Shown here: in pieces, positions 10,500 through 18,633 of the stretch | Numbering within the stretch: the stretch's first letter is position 1 | Layout of the letters: every line of letters begins with the position of its first letter | NCBI RefSeq assembly: GCF_018343795.1 | Contig: NZ_CP074346.1 | Coordinates: forward strand, 1,426,001-1,490,000 | Direction of reading: 5' to 3' | Length of the DNA stretch: 64,000 nt | From: Phocoenobacter atlanticus subsp. cyclopteri | GTDB lineage: Bacteria; Pseudomonadota; Gammaproteobacteria; Enterobacterales; Pasteurellaceae | Translations under genes and position numbers: made by a program | Notes under the pieces: model-generated | Told to the model about the DNA's origin: nothing | The model's database searches: none | The model's input: the letters and a program-made list of their open reading frames with translations, nothing else

Positions 10500-11798
10500 T
10501 TATTCTTCTTTTTCTTTAGGAAGAATTAAATTGAGTGAAAGTGCTAATACTGCGCCCACGGTAATACCAGAACCAAAAATTTCTTTAAAGAATGCAGGTA
10601 ATTTACCCAATAACTCTGGTCGAGTGGTAACCGCTAATCCGCCACCAATAGCAATCGCAATAATTAAACCATTACGGCTAGTGCGTTCTACATTGTTAAG
10701 CATTTGAATACCTGCAGCAATAATCATTGCAAACATAATAATTCCCGCCCCACCTAATACAGGAAGAGGAATAGAAACAATTAACGCTCCAAATATAGGG
10801 AAAAGTCCTGCTAATACTAATAATACGCCTGTTAATGCCACAACATAACGACTGGCAACCCCTGTTAAGGTGATTAAACCGATATTTTGTGAAAAGGTTG
10901 AAAAAGGTGTGGTAGACATAATAGCAGCCAGTGCAGATCCTAATCCTTCTGCTAAAATGCCTTGTTTAAATTGTTGTGGTGTCACTTCTGTTTTGGTTGC
11001 ATCACCTAATGCAAGAAAATTACCACTGGATTCTACAATGGTCACCAAATAAGCAATACTCATTCCGATAATACCAGAAATAGGGAAAGATAACCCAAAA
11101 TGGAGAGGCTGGGGTATAGCAAAAAATTGAGCAGATTTTACCCCTGAGAAATCCACCCAACCTAAACAGAGAGCAGTAATATAGCCAATCATCATACCAA
11201 TCACAATGGCTGCTGCAGAAAAAATACCTCGTCCCCATTGCACCAATGTCACAACAATAACTAATACAAAGGTTGCCATCATCAAGTTTTTGGGTTCAGC
11301 GTAATTAGGATCACCGACTTGAGCACCAGCAAACCAATCTACGGCAACTGGAATTAAGCTAAGTCCAATCATCATTACGACTGTCCCCGTTACCACAGGT
11401 GGAAATAATTTACGAATATGTGGCATAAAGAAACTACCAATGATCATTACTAAAGATGCCACAAGCGATGAACCTAAAATCCCACCCACACCCGCATCAC
11501 TAAAGCCAATCGCTAAGGCAGCTGCGACAAAGGTAAAACTTGTTCCCATTACAGCGGGTAAACGTATACCAATGTGTCCTATTCCTCGACATTGTATGAT
11601 AGTAACAATACCAGAAACCAATAAGGCGGCATTCACTAATACAATAGTATCTTCCGTCGATAATTTCAGTACATTACCGATAACCAAAGGAACTGCAACA
11701 ATTCCACCAATAGCGGCAAGTAAATGCTGCAAAGCCAGTAATAAACTTAATCCAATAGTAGGTTTATCTTCGAGAGAATACAACAATTTATGACTCAT
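10500..11798 (-). CDS. NCS2-family nucleobase (probably purine/xanthine) permease
   Basis: A 432-residue inner-membrane protein with about 14 hydrophobic segments. It carries the NAT/NCS2 signature QNxGxxxxTxxxxR as QNIGLITLTGVASR, preceded by STTPFSTF. The opening SLEDKP...ALQHLLA is like XanP/PbuX-type xanthine and urate carriers rather than the uracil carrier UraA. A near-consensus PurR operator lies just upstream (11854-11869), which supports a purine substrate. The exact substrate (xanthine, urate, guanine) cannot be set from sequence. Confidence 0.88.
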   Translation of the reverse strand: MSHKLLYSLEDKPTIGLSLLLALQHLLAAIGGIVAVPLVIGNVLKLSTEDTIVLVNAALLVSGIVTIIQCRGIGHIGIRLPAVMGTSFTFVAAALAIGFSDAGVGGILGSSLVASLVMIIGSFFMPHIRKLFPPVVTGTVVMMIGLSLIPVAVDWFAGAQVGDPNYAEPKNLMMATFVLVIVVTLVQWGRGIFSAAAIVIGMMIGYITALCLGWVDFSGVKSAQFFAIPQPLHFGLSFPISGIIGMSIAYLVTIVESSGNFLALGDATKTEVTPQQFKQGILAEGLGSALAAIMSTTPFSTFSQNIGLITLTGVASRYVVALTGVLLVLAGLFPIFGALIVSIPLPVLGGAGIIMFAMIIAAGIQMLNNVERTSRNGLIIAIAIGGGLAVTTRPELLGKLPAFFKEIFGSGITVGAVLALSLNLILPKEKEE

Positions 11799-11853
11799 AA
11801 ATTTTCCTTAAATAAATTATAAATGAATTAAAAAATAATCCAAATTATAACCA

Positions 11854-11869
11854 AGGCAAACGTTTGCGT
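11854..11869 (-). promoter_or_regulatory. PurR-like operator upstream of the NCS2 permease
   Basis: The 16-mer AGGCAAACGTTTGCGT differs at one position from the E. coli PurR consensus ACGCAAACGTTTGCGT. It lies 56 bp before the permease start and 71 bp before nagK in the divergent promoter region, so it could control either gene. Purine control of the permease is the natural reading. Confidence 0.75.
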
Positions 11870-11939
11870 AAATAAAAATTTAACAATTAATGGCGAATTT
11901 CTTATATAATTTATAAAAAATTAATTTAAGGAGAAAATA

Positions 11940-12866
11940 ATGACTTATTACTACGGGTTAGATATTGGTGGCACAAAAATTGAGCTTGCTGTATACAATG
12001 AGCAACTTGATAAACTCTATTCTGAACGCACCCCCACTCCTCAAACTAGCTATGAAGATTGGTTAGATACCATTAAAACCCTTGTTCTTAATGCAGATAA
12101 AAAATTCAACACTAAGGGAATGGTTGGGTTGGGTTTACCAGGATTTGTCAATCACGAAACAGGTATTGCTGAAATTACCAATATTCGAGTAGCAGATAAT
12201 AAACCTATTTTAAAAGATCTTAGTAAATGTTTAGATCGTGAAGTGAAAGCCGAAAATGATGCCAACTGCTTTGCCCTTTCAGAAGCGTGGGATAAAGAAA
12301 ATCGACAATATTCCACAGTATTAGGCTTAATTATCGGCACTGGTTTTGGTGGCGGTTTGATTTTTGATGGTAAGGTGCATTCAGGCAGAATTGGTATGGC
12401 TGGAGAAGTAGGTCATCAACAATTAAATTATCACGCTCTACAATTATTAGGTTGGGATAACGCCCCTATTTTTGACTGTGGCTGTGGCAATAAGGCGTGT
12501 TTAGATACTTATATTTCAGGACGTGGTTTTGAAATGTTGTATAACGAGTTAGAGGGTGAGGGCTTATCCGCCAAAACCATTATCGAAAACTTTTATAATC
12601 AACAACCACAAGCGGTACGATTTGTTGAAAAATATGTAAAATTAATGGCAATTTGTATTAGCAATCTGATTACGGTGTTAGATCCTGATATGATTGTTTT
12701 TGGTGGTGGTTTATCTAATTTTGATTATATTTATGAAGCCCTACCAAAAGCATTACCGCCTTATTTAATGCGTTCTGCAAAAGTGCCTGTGATTAAAAAA
12801 GCGATTCACGGTGACTCGGGTGGTTCACGTGGTGCAGCTGCTCTTTTCTTAAAAAAAGACGACTAG
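11940..12866 (+). CDS. nagK: N-acetyl-D-glucosamine kinase NagK (ROK family)
   Basis: A 308-residue cytoplasmic ROK sugar kinase. The ATP-binding motif [10 protein letters not shown] is at residues 8-17. The substrate loop [14 protein letters not shown] is almost identical to E. coli NagK, and the [12 protein letters not shown] motif and zinc cluster [17 protein letters not shown] follow. NagK phosphorylates GlcNAc recovered from cell-wall turnover. A GGAGAAAA ribosome-binding site precedes the ATG. gloB follows after 9 bp and is probably cotranscribed. Confidence 0.93.
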   Translation: MTYYYGLDIGGTKIELAVYNEQLDKLYSERTPTPQTSYEDWLDTIKTLVLNADKKFNTKGMVGLGLPGFVNHETGIAEITNIRVADNKPILKDLSKCLDREVKAENDANCFALSEAWDKENRQYSTVLGLIIGTGFGGGLIFDGKVHSGRIGMAGEVGHQQLNYHALQLLGWDNAPIFDCGCGNKACLDTYISGRGFEMLYNELEGEGLSAKTIIENFYNQQPQAVRFVEKYVKLMAICISNLITVLDPDMIVFGGGLSNFDYIYEALPKALPPYLMRSAKVPVIKKAIHGDSGGSRGAAALFLKKDD

Positions 12867-12875
12867 GAAAATAAA

Positions 12876-13580
12876 ATGAAAGTGACCCCTATTCCTGTAT
12901 TATCCGATAATTATATTTGGTTAATTCAAAAAGCGGATAAAGTAATCATTATCGATCCCTCACAAGCGGTCACTTTATTAGATTTTTTTGCAAAAAATCA
13001 GTTACAACCTACCGCTATATTATTAACGCACAATCACGCTGATCATACTGGAGGGGTTGCAGAATTAGTGGAGCATTATCCTCATTTAACTGTTTATGGT
13101 TCTGCAGAAGTTTCTCAATTTACCACTCAAATTGTTGAACATAATCAACACTTTGAATGCTTAGGTTATAATATTCAAGTGATTGACAGTGCAGGACATA
13201 CAGCACAACATATTAGCTATCTGATTGATGAAAAATACCTTTTCTGTGGCGACTCACTGTTTTCAGCAGGTTGTGGACGAGTATTTACAGGGGATTATGT
13301 TGCACAATATAACACACTACAACGTTTTCGATTATTAGCCGATAATGTAAAAATCTACCCTGCCCACGAATATACCTATAGCAATCTTCAATTTGTGGAA
13401 AGTGTTCAACCCAATAATCAAGCCGTACAACAATATAAACAACAGGTTGAAAAACTACGCTCTCAACATATCCCTACACTTCCCTCTTCTATTGCCTTAG
13501 AAAAAGAAATTAATCCTTTTTTGATAGCTAATTCGTTAGAGGAATTTATTGAATTAAGGAAAGGGAAGGATTGTTTTTGA
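12876..13580 (+). CDS. gloB: Hydroxyacylglutathione hydrolase (glyoxalase II)
   Basis: A 234-residue metallo-beta-lactamase-fold enzyme that hydrolyses S-D-lactoylglutathione to D-lactate and glutathione. The binuclear metal motif THNHADH is at residues 51-57, with further ligands in DSAGHTAQH near 106-114 and GDSLFSAGCGRVF near 128. The C-terminal glutathione-binding helix is short but present. It is slightly shorter than E. coli GloB (251) yet complete. It lies 9 bp after nagK. Confidence 0.94.
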   Translation: MKVTPIPVLSDNYIWLIQKADKVIIIDPSQAVTLLDFFAKNQLQPTAILLTHNHADHTGGVAELVEHYPHLTVYGSAEVSQFTTQIVEHNQHFECLGYNIQVIDSAGHTAQHISYLIDEKYLFCGDSLFSAGCGRVFTGDYVAQYNTLQRFRLLADNVKIYPAHEYTYSNLQFVESVQPNNQAVQQYKQQVEKLRSQHIPTLPSSIALEKEINPFLIANSLEEFIELRKGKDCF

Positions 13581-13664
13581 TGGTAGTTAATAGGGTTAAG
13601 TAGCATTGACAATCGTTAGATTAAACCTATTCGCAAAAAATATACCATTGAAGAATAATATATT

Positions 13665-13725
13665 GTAGAAACAGGGCATGCCCTGTTTTCTATATATTTT
13701 GCACAATTATACTATTTTTACATTT
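13665..13725. repeat. 61-bp perfect inverted repeat, right copy (contains palindrome copy D)
   Basis: Exact reverse complement of 3221-3281, with the AAACAGGGCATGCCCTGTTT palindrome at 13669-13688. Flanking sequence to about 13800 (CCATCAAAATAT...) continues the similarity in diverged form. Confidence 0.85.
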
Positions 13726-14019
13726 ATTCATCATTTCCGACTATCAACCCATCAAAATATCCATTCATCAATGCATGAACAGGGCATGTATTTCTACAAA
13801 TTCAAGATTTCAAAAACATCTACCAAATTGAGGTCTCAATCTCTTTAAAACAGGGGAAAACAATCGTAAACTTTTACTTATTAATTTCAGGAATTAACAA
13901 TTATTATGTAGATACTATTAAGAAATAGCAAGTATAAAAATCGCAAATTTTGAACTAGATGTAACCACTATATTTTATCAACTTATCACATAACTCATTG
14001 ATGTATAAATATATTGTAT

Positions 14020-14039
14020 CGACAGGGCATGCCCTGTCG
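14020..14039. repeat. Palindromic repeat copy E
   Basis: Perfect 20-bp palindrome CGACAGGGCATGCCCTGTCG between gloB and mpl, a member of the GGGCATGCCC family. Confidence 0.85.
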
Positions 14040-14104
14040 CTACGTAAGGAATTAAATTTGCAAATCATCAAATTCTATTTTTAATCTAATTATCACTAAA
14101 ACAA

Positions 14105-15463
14105 TTATTTCAATTTCTCTAACAACTTGTTATGAATTCCACCAAAAGCACCATTACTCATTACTAAAATATGATCCGTTGGTTTTGTTTGTGTAATAAT
14201 CATTTGTACCAGTTCATCTAAATTTGCACTCCATTGTGCAGGCTGAGTGAGATTTTTTGTGATTTGTTCAACGCTCCAATCTATGTTATCAGGTTGCAAA
14301 ATAAATACCTGATCGGCATCGGTAAGTGCTGGGGCAATTTCATTTTTATGTACCCCCATTTTCATTGTATTTGAACGTGGTTCTAATACGGCTAAAATAC
14401 GTTGCTCTTTGCCGACTTTCCCTCGCAATGCCTCAATCGTTGCTTTAATTGCTGTTGGATGGTGAGCAAAATCATCGTAAAGAGTAACGCCATTTACTTG
14501 TCCTTTTACTTCTAAACGACGATTGGCATTCACAAATGAACTCAACGCATTACAGGCGTCAGCCACACTAACACCTGTATGATGACTACTCGCAATCGCC
14601 ATCAACCCATTGTGCATATTATGTTTACCCACCACATTCCACTGCACTTCACCTTGTTTCTGTTGTTTGTGGTAAACCGCAAAATGGGAATAATCTTGAT
14701 TTAATGGCTCGGCATACCATTCTTGCTCTTTGCCCACAAATTGCAATTCACTGTAATTGCCCATACCCAACATTTGCTGGACATTTTGTTCCTCTTTGTG
14801 AGATAAAATCACGCCATTTTGTGGCATTGCTCTAACAAGATGATGAAATTGGCGTTGAATGGCTTTTAGATCATCAAAAATATCCGCGTGGTCAAACTCC
14901 AAATTATTCACAATTAAGGTTTTAGGATTGTAATGCACAAATTTAGATCGTTTATCAAAAAAAGCACTGTCATATTCATCGGCTTCAATCACAAAAAACT
15001 TGCTTGATCCCAATCGAGCTGAAATCCCAAAATTTCCTGCAATTCCACCGACTAAAAAGCCTGTATCAATGCCATTTTTGTCTAAAATCCACGCTAACAT
15101 ACCTGTTGTGGTCGTTTTACCGTGTGTTCCAGACACCGCTAAAACCCAACGATCTTTTAATAAATGATCGTGTAGCCACTGCGGTGCAGAGGTAAAATTC
15201 AACTGATTATTTAACACATACTCTACACAAGGATTTCCACGGCTCATTGCATTGCCGATAATGACCATATCTGGCTTTGGATCAAGTTGTGCCACATCAT
15301 AATTAGGAATAATCTCAATACCACTCTTCTCTAAAAAAGTACTCATTGGTGGATAAACATTAGTATCTGAACCTGTGACTTTATAACCTAATTCACGGGC
15401 AATAATCGCAATACCGCCCATAAAAGCGCCACAAATACCTAAAATATGAATATGCTTTTTCAT
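14105..15463 (-). CDS. mpl: UDP-N-acetylmuramate:L-alanyl-gamma-D-glutamyl-meso-diaminopimelate ligase Mpl
   Basis: A 452-residue cytoplasmic Mur-ligase-family enzyme that joins recycled murein tripeptide to UDP-MurNAc. It begins with MKKHIHILGICGAFMGGIA, the Mpl form of the MurC N-terminal nucleotide fold. The ATP loop SGTHGKTTTT is at 111-120, and the Mur motifs EADEYDSAFF and DDFAHHPTAI follow. Together with nagK nearby it serves cell-wall recycling. Confidence 0.96.
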   Translation of the reverse strand: MKKHIHILGICGAFMGGIAIIARELGYKVTGSDTNVYPPMSTFLEKSGIEIIPNYDVAQLDPKPDMVIIGNAMSRGNPCVEYVLNNQLNFTSAPQWLHDHLLKDRWVLAVSGTHGKTTTTGMLAWILDKNGIDTGFLVGGIAGNFGISARLGSSKFFVIEADEYDSAFFDKRSKFVHYNPKTLIVNNLEFDHADIFDDLKAIQRQFHHLVRAMPQNGVILSHKEEQNVQQMLGMGNYSELQFVGKEQEWYAEPLNQDYSHFAVYHKQQKQGEVQWNVVGKHNMHNGLMAIASSHHTGVSVADACNALSSFVNANRRLEVKGQVNGVTLYDDFAHHPTAIKATIEALRGKVGKEQRILAVLEPRSNTMKMGVHKNEIAPALTDADQVFILQPDNIDWSVEQITKNLTQPAQWSANLDELVQMIITQTKPTDHILVMSNGAFGGIHNKLLEKLK

Positions 15464-15557
15464 TAAAAATTCCTAAATATGATTATTTTTTCTTGGTGGT
15501 TATTTTACATTGTAATTATTAAAATAGTCAGTAATTTTCATCACTGACTATATAATA

Positions 15558-18497
15558 TTACCAATGTGAAACAGGCAATGTTTTTTGTAACTCTTCAATA
15601 CTTGTTACTGTTTTGAAGTTATCCAAACTTACCTTATCCTCAGCTTTTGCTTTTGTACCTAATGCTTGGCTTATCAAGACAAAACCCGATTGCTCTATCA
15701 CTGCTCGTTTATAAAAATCGATAATTTGCTGTTTTGTTATTTTCTTTGTAACTTTAATTAACTCTTCACGACTATCAAAACGTAAATTATTGTGATTAAA
15801 ATCAGTCACAAAGTGACTAAATTCTTGCTCCAAAGACTCTGGTTTACGTTGTAATTTTTCTAACAAGCTCGCACGATATTGTTCAAATTCTTTATCTGTT
15901 AAAGCATTGAGTTTCTGCTCACTTTCCTTAAAAAAGCGTTCATTGTGTTGCATTATCCCTTTTGGTGTTGTATTTGGACTTTGCACCATAAATGATAAGC
16001 CAGAAGTTTTTCCAGTATAAATACGTCGAGAAGCAACAACATAACCAAGCTGCTTATCTGTACGCAAATCATTAAAATACCAGCGAGAAATAATGTCATT
16101 TAATAACATAGAACGAACATTATCCATTAATCTGTCATTTCCTTTTACCAAATAAATCAATACTAATGCGTTATCTTCATTGGGTACTTGTTGCACATAA
16201 TTAATTTTTTGTGTGACATCACGAAAATCAACAAAATAATTATAATTTAATGCTGTTTTACTATTGGCTACTATTTTTTCTGCGGTTTTAGTTAAGTTTT
16301 TTACCTGCTTATCTGTTAAATTTCCGACAGAAAGCACTTCAATTCCAGTCGTATCATTCAATAAATGATTTCGCATTTGCTTAACATCTTCTAACGACAC
16401 CTCCGCAAGTGCTTTTTTCTGCTTCTCTCTATCAAAATAAGGATAACTTGCTAACTTGTAAAAAACTCCTGCTGCTTGATTTAAACTATTCTCTTTTTTC
16501 TCACGAGCTAACGCCTCTAAAATTTTCTGCTTCCCTTGTTGCAAATCAGCCTCTGTTAAAACAAAAGTTTTCATTTGTATTAAACCGTCTTGTAATAGTT
16601 TTTCAAAATTTTGTGTATAGCCCGATAGATTAGCACCGACTCCATTTTCACCGTAATAAAATGAGGTCTCAATACCCGCCACAGAAGATTGAAATGCTAG
16701 CTTAGTTTGAGCTAAGCCATTCATATAGTTTAACAACGCCACCGTCATTTGAGGTTTTAATGCTTTATTTTTAGGGGAAATTCCAAAACTTAAACTAATA
16801 ATCGCTTTAGGTTCTTTTGGAAAATAATGACTGCCCATTGCATAAATTTTTTCACCTTTATCATATTTCAGTTTTTGTGGTTTTACACGAGACTGTTCCA
16901 TTTTATTTAGTGAAAAATCTTCCACGAAATAAGGATTCAACTTAGGTAGTTTAATGGTTGGGTTATGACTAAAGTCTAACCATTTTGATTTTTGTTCAGG
17001 GCTAAATTTCATCACAGAATAAGGGGCATTCATATAAGGTGTTTGTTTATCTGTTTTCACCTTTTTATTCATCAACAAAATACGTGCATTATCTAATGTC
17101 ATTTCTGCTAATTTTTCAGCAATTTCTTTTTGATCCATTGCTTGGGTTTCAAAACCTGCATTGATCACATTTTCTAATGGATAAGAAAGCATTGCATCCG
17201 TAATTTGTTCCACAAAGCCTAAATGCTTTTCTACCTGTAAATGCTCAAAAGATTGAGCTAAACTTTGCTTCATTTCTTTAAAATAGCTTTCTTGAATGCC
17301 TGCTTTTTTAAGCTGTTCAATTTGTTGAAAAATCAATGAAATAATCTGATCTTTTTGCTCTAAACCTTTCTCGGTCAGTTCAACATAAATCGTTAAATCA
17401 CCACGATTGCGACTTACATTTGGATCAGCCCCTGCTTGAATACCACTTGAAGACAAGCCTTGTGTAATTAAATAATCAGACAATGTGCCTTCTGTATTAT
17501 TATTTAGCATATAACTAATATAGGTATTTGTTTTAGATTTAAATTTGTCTTCATTATTAGGAAAATCGAAACTCACCGCCAATAATTTACGTGGTTTAAT
17601 TGGCTTATAAGAAATCATTATCCCTTTATCCTGTTCACGATAAAGCGGTACGTTTATAGTTGGTTTTTGCAAATGTTTGTTTTTCATTAACCCTAATGTT
17701 TTAACGGCTAATTGCTGTAATTTTTCGATTGACTGGTCAGAATAAAGCACTGCTTTAACTAAATTTGCAGAATAATATTTTTGATAAAATTGCTGTAATT
17801 CATTTTGTAATTTACTTTCTGGTTTATCAGACAAACTCTCTTTATTACCCACTGCAAATTTAGTAATTGGATGGTTTGGGTTTGACGTGGCTAAATTCAC
17901 GCTATACATCAAATAACCATCACTTGATTTGGCTCGAACCATTTCAGCATTAACCGCATTCAATTCTTTTTTTGCATTTACTTCTGACAATAGAGGCTCC
18001 GCCAATGCATCCGCTAAGCGAGTAACGGCTTCATTAAAAGCATTATTATTTACTTCTAGATAATAAGCGGTACGAGATTTTGACGTAGAGGCATTATTTC
18101 TGCCTCCATTCTTACTTAAAAAATGATCTAACCCATTGGTTTCTGGGAATTTTTTTGAACCCATTAATGCCATATGCTCCAAATAATGAGCTAAACCTTG
18201 TTGGGAAACAGGATCTTCCATTGAACCTATTGGTAACGCCGCTGACATTAACGATTTATTCGCTTTTGGATCAGAAATCAACAACACTGTCATTCCATTA
18301 TCAAGCTGAATGCCTTGATAAGTCGCATTATCTGCTGGGCTTTTTTTAATATTATTACTGATAATTTTAAAGCCAGATAGTTGTTGATTTTGAAAAATAG
18401 AGGTTTCAGTATTTTTTATTTCATCACTGACTGCTTGTGAAGTCACTGTCACCGCAAATACTGTTGAAATAAGATAACTTAAAAATGATTTTTTCAT
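15558..18497 (-). CDS. ptrA: Pitrilysin-type (M16A) zinc protease, protease III-like
   Basis: A 979-residue exported metalloprotease. The start MKKSFLSYLISTVFAVTVTSQAVS is a signal peptide, and an AAGGAAAATAT site stands before it, so I use the ATG at 18495-18497 although the frame is open 13 codons further. The inverted zinc motif HxxEH is H104-Y-L-E-H108. Four repeated M16 half-domains fill the length, and FEEQYRASLLEKLQRKP-like C-terminal segments follow. E. coli Ptr (962 residues) is the best match. It degrades small peptides in the periplasm. Confidence 0.93.
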   Translation of the reverse strand: MKKSFLSYLISTVFAVTVTSQAVSDEIKNTETSIFQNQQLSGFKIISNNIKKSPADNATYQGIQLDNGMTVLLISDPKANKSLMSAALPIGSMEDPVSQQGLAHYLEHMALMGSKKFPETNGLDHFLSKNGGRNNASTSKSRTAYYLEVNNNAFNEAVTRLADALAEPLLSEVNAKKELNAVNAEMVRAKSSDGYLMYSVNLATSNPNHPITKFAVGNKESLSDKPESKLQNELQQFYQKYYSANLVKAVLYSDQSIEKLQQLAVKTLGLMKNKHLQKPTINVPLYREQDKGIMISYKPIKPRKLLAVSFDFPNNEDKFKSKTNTYISYMLNNNTEGTLSDYLITQGLSSSGIQAGADPNVSRNRGDLTIYVELTEKGLEQKDQIISLIFQQIEQLKKAGIQESYFKEMKQSLAQSFEHLQVEKHLGFVEQITDAMLSYPLENVINAGFETQAMDQKEIAEKLAEMTLDNARILLMNKKVKTDKQTPYMNAPYSVMKFSPEQKSKWLDFSHNPTIKLPKLNPYFVEDFSLNKMEQSRVKPQKLKYDKGEKIYAMGSHYFPKEPKAIISLSFGISPKNKALKPQMTVALLNYMNGLAQTKLAFQSSVAGIETSFYYGENGVGANLSGYTQNFEKLLQDGLIQMKTFVLTEADLQQGKQKILEALAREKKENSLNQAAGVFYKLASYPYFDREKQKKALAEVSLEDVKQMRNHLLNDTTGIEVLSVGNLTDKQVKNLTKTAEKIVANSKTALNYNYFVDFRDVTQKINYVQQVPNEDNALVLIYLVKGNDRLMDNVRSMLLNDIISRWYFNDLRTDKQLGYVVASRRIYTGKTSGLSFMVQSPNTTPKGIMQHNERFFKESEQKLNALTDKEFEQYRASLLEKLQRKPESLEQEFSHFVTDFNHNNLRFDSREELIKVTKKITKQQIIDFYKRAVIEQSGFVLISQALGTKAKAEDKVSLDNFKTVTSIEELQKTLPVSHW

Positions 18498-18633
18498 TAT
18501 ATTTTCCTTAATATTAATATAAACATTAGCTAGCATAAGACAGATAAAATAAAAAATAATTCACTGTTCCACACCTTAAGAACGCCATAAAAACCTTAAA
18601 TTTCCTTTATCTAGTTTTAAGGTTTACCTCTTT

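Larger units (their letters stand above)
13581..14104. other. 524-bp intergenic region rich in repeats
   Basis: It holds no convincing gene. It contains the right copy of the 61-bp inverted repeat (13665-13725), a further decayed palindrome near 13780, a copy of the uptake-signal-associated repeat (13941-13980), and palindrome copy E (14020-14039). The region separates convergent gloB and mpl, so the hairpins may end both transcripts. Confidence 0.8.

Noticed and set aside
10500-11798. Naming the NCS2 permease uraA
   Set aside because: The sequence is closer to xanthine/urate carriers and a PurR site stands upstream.
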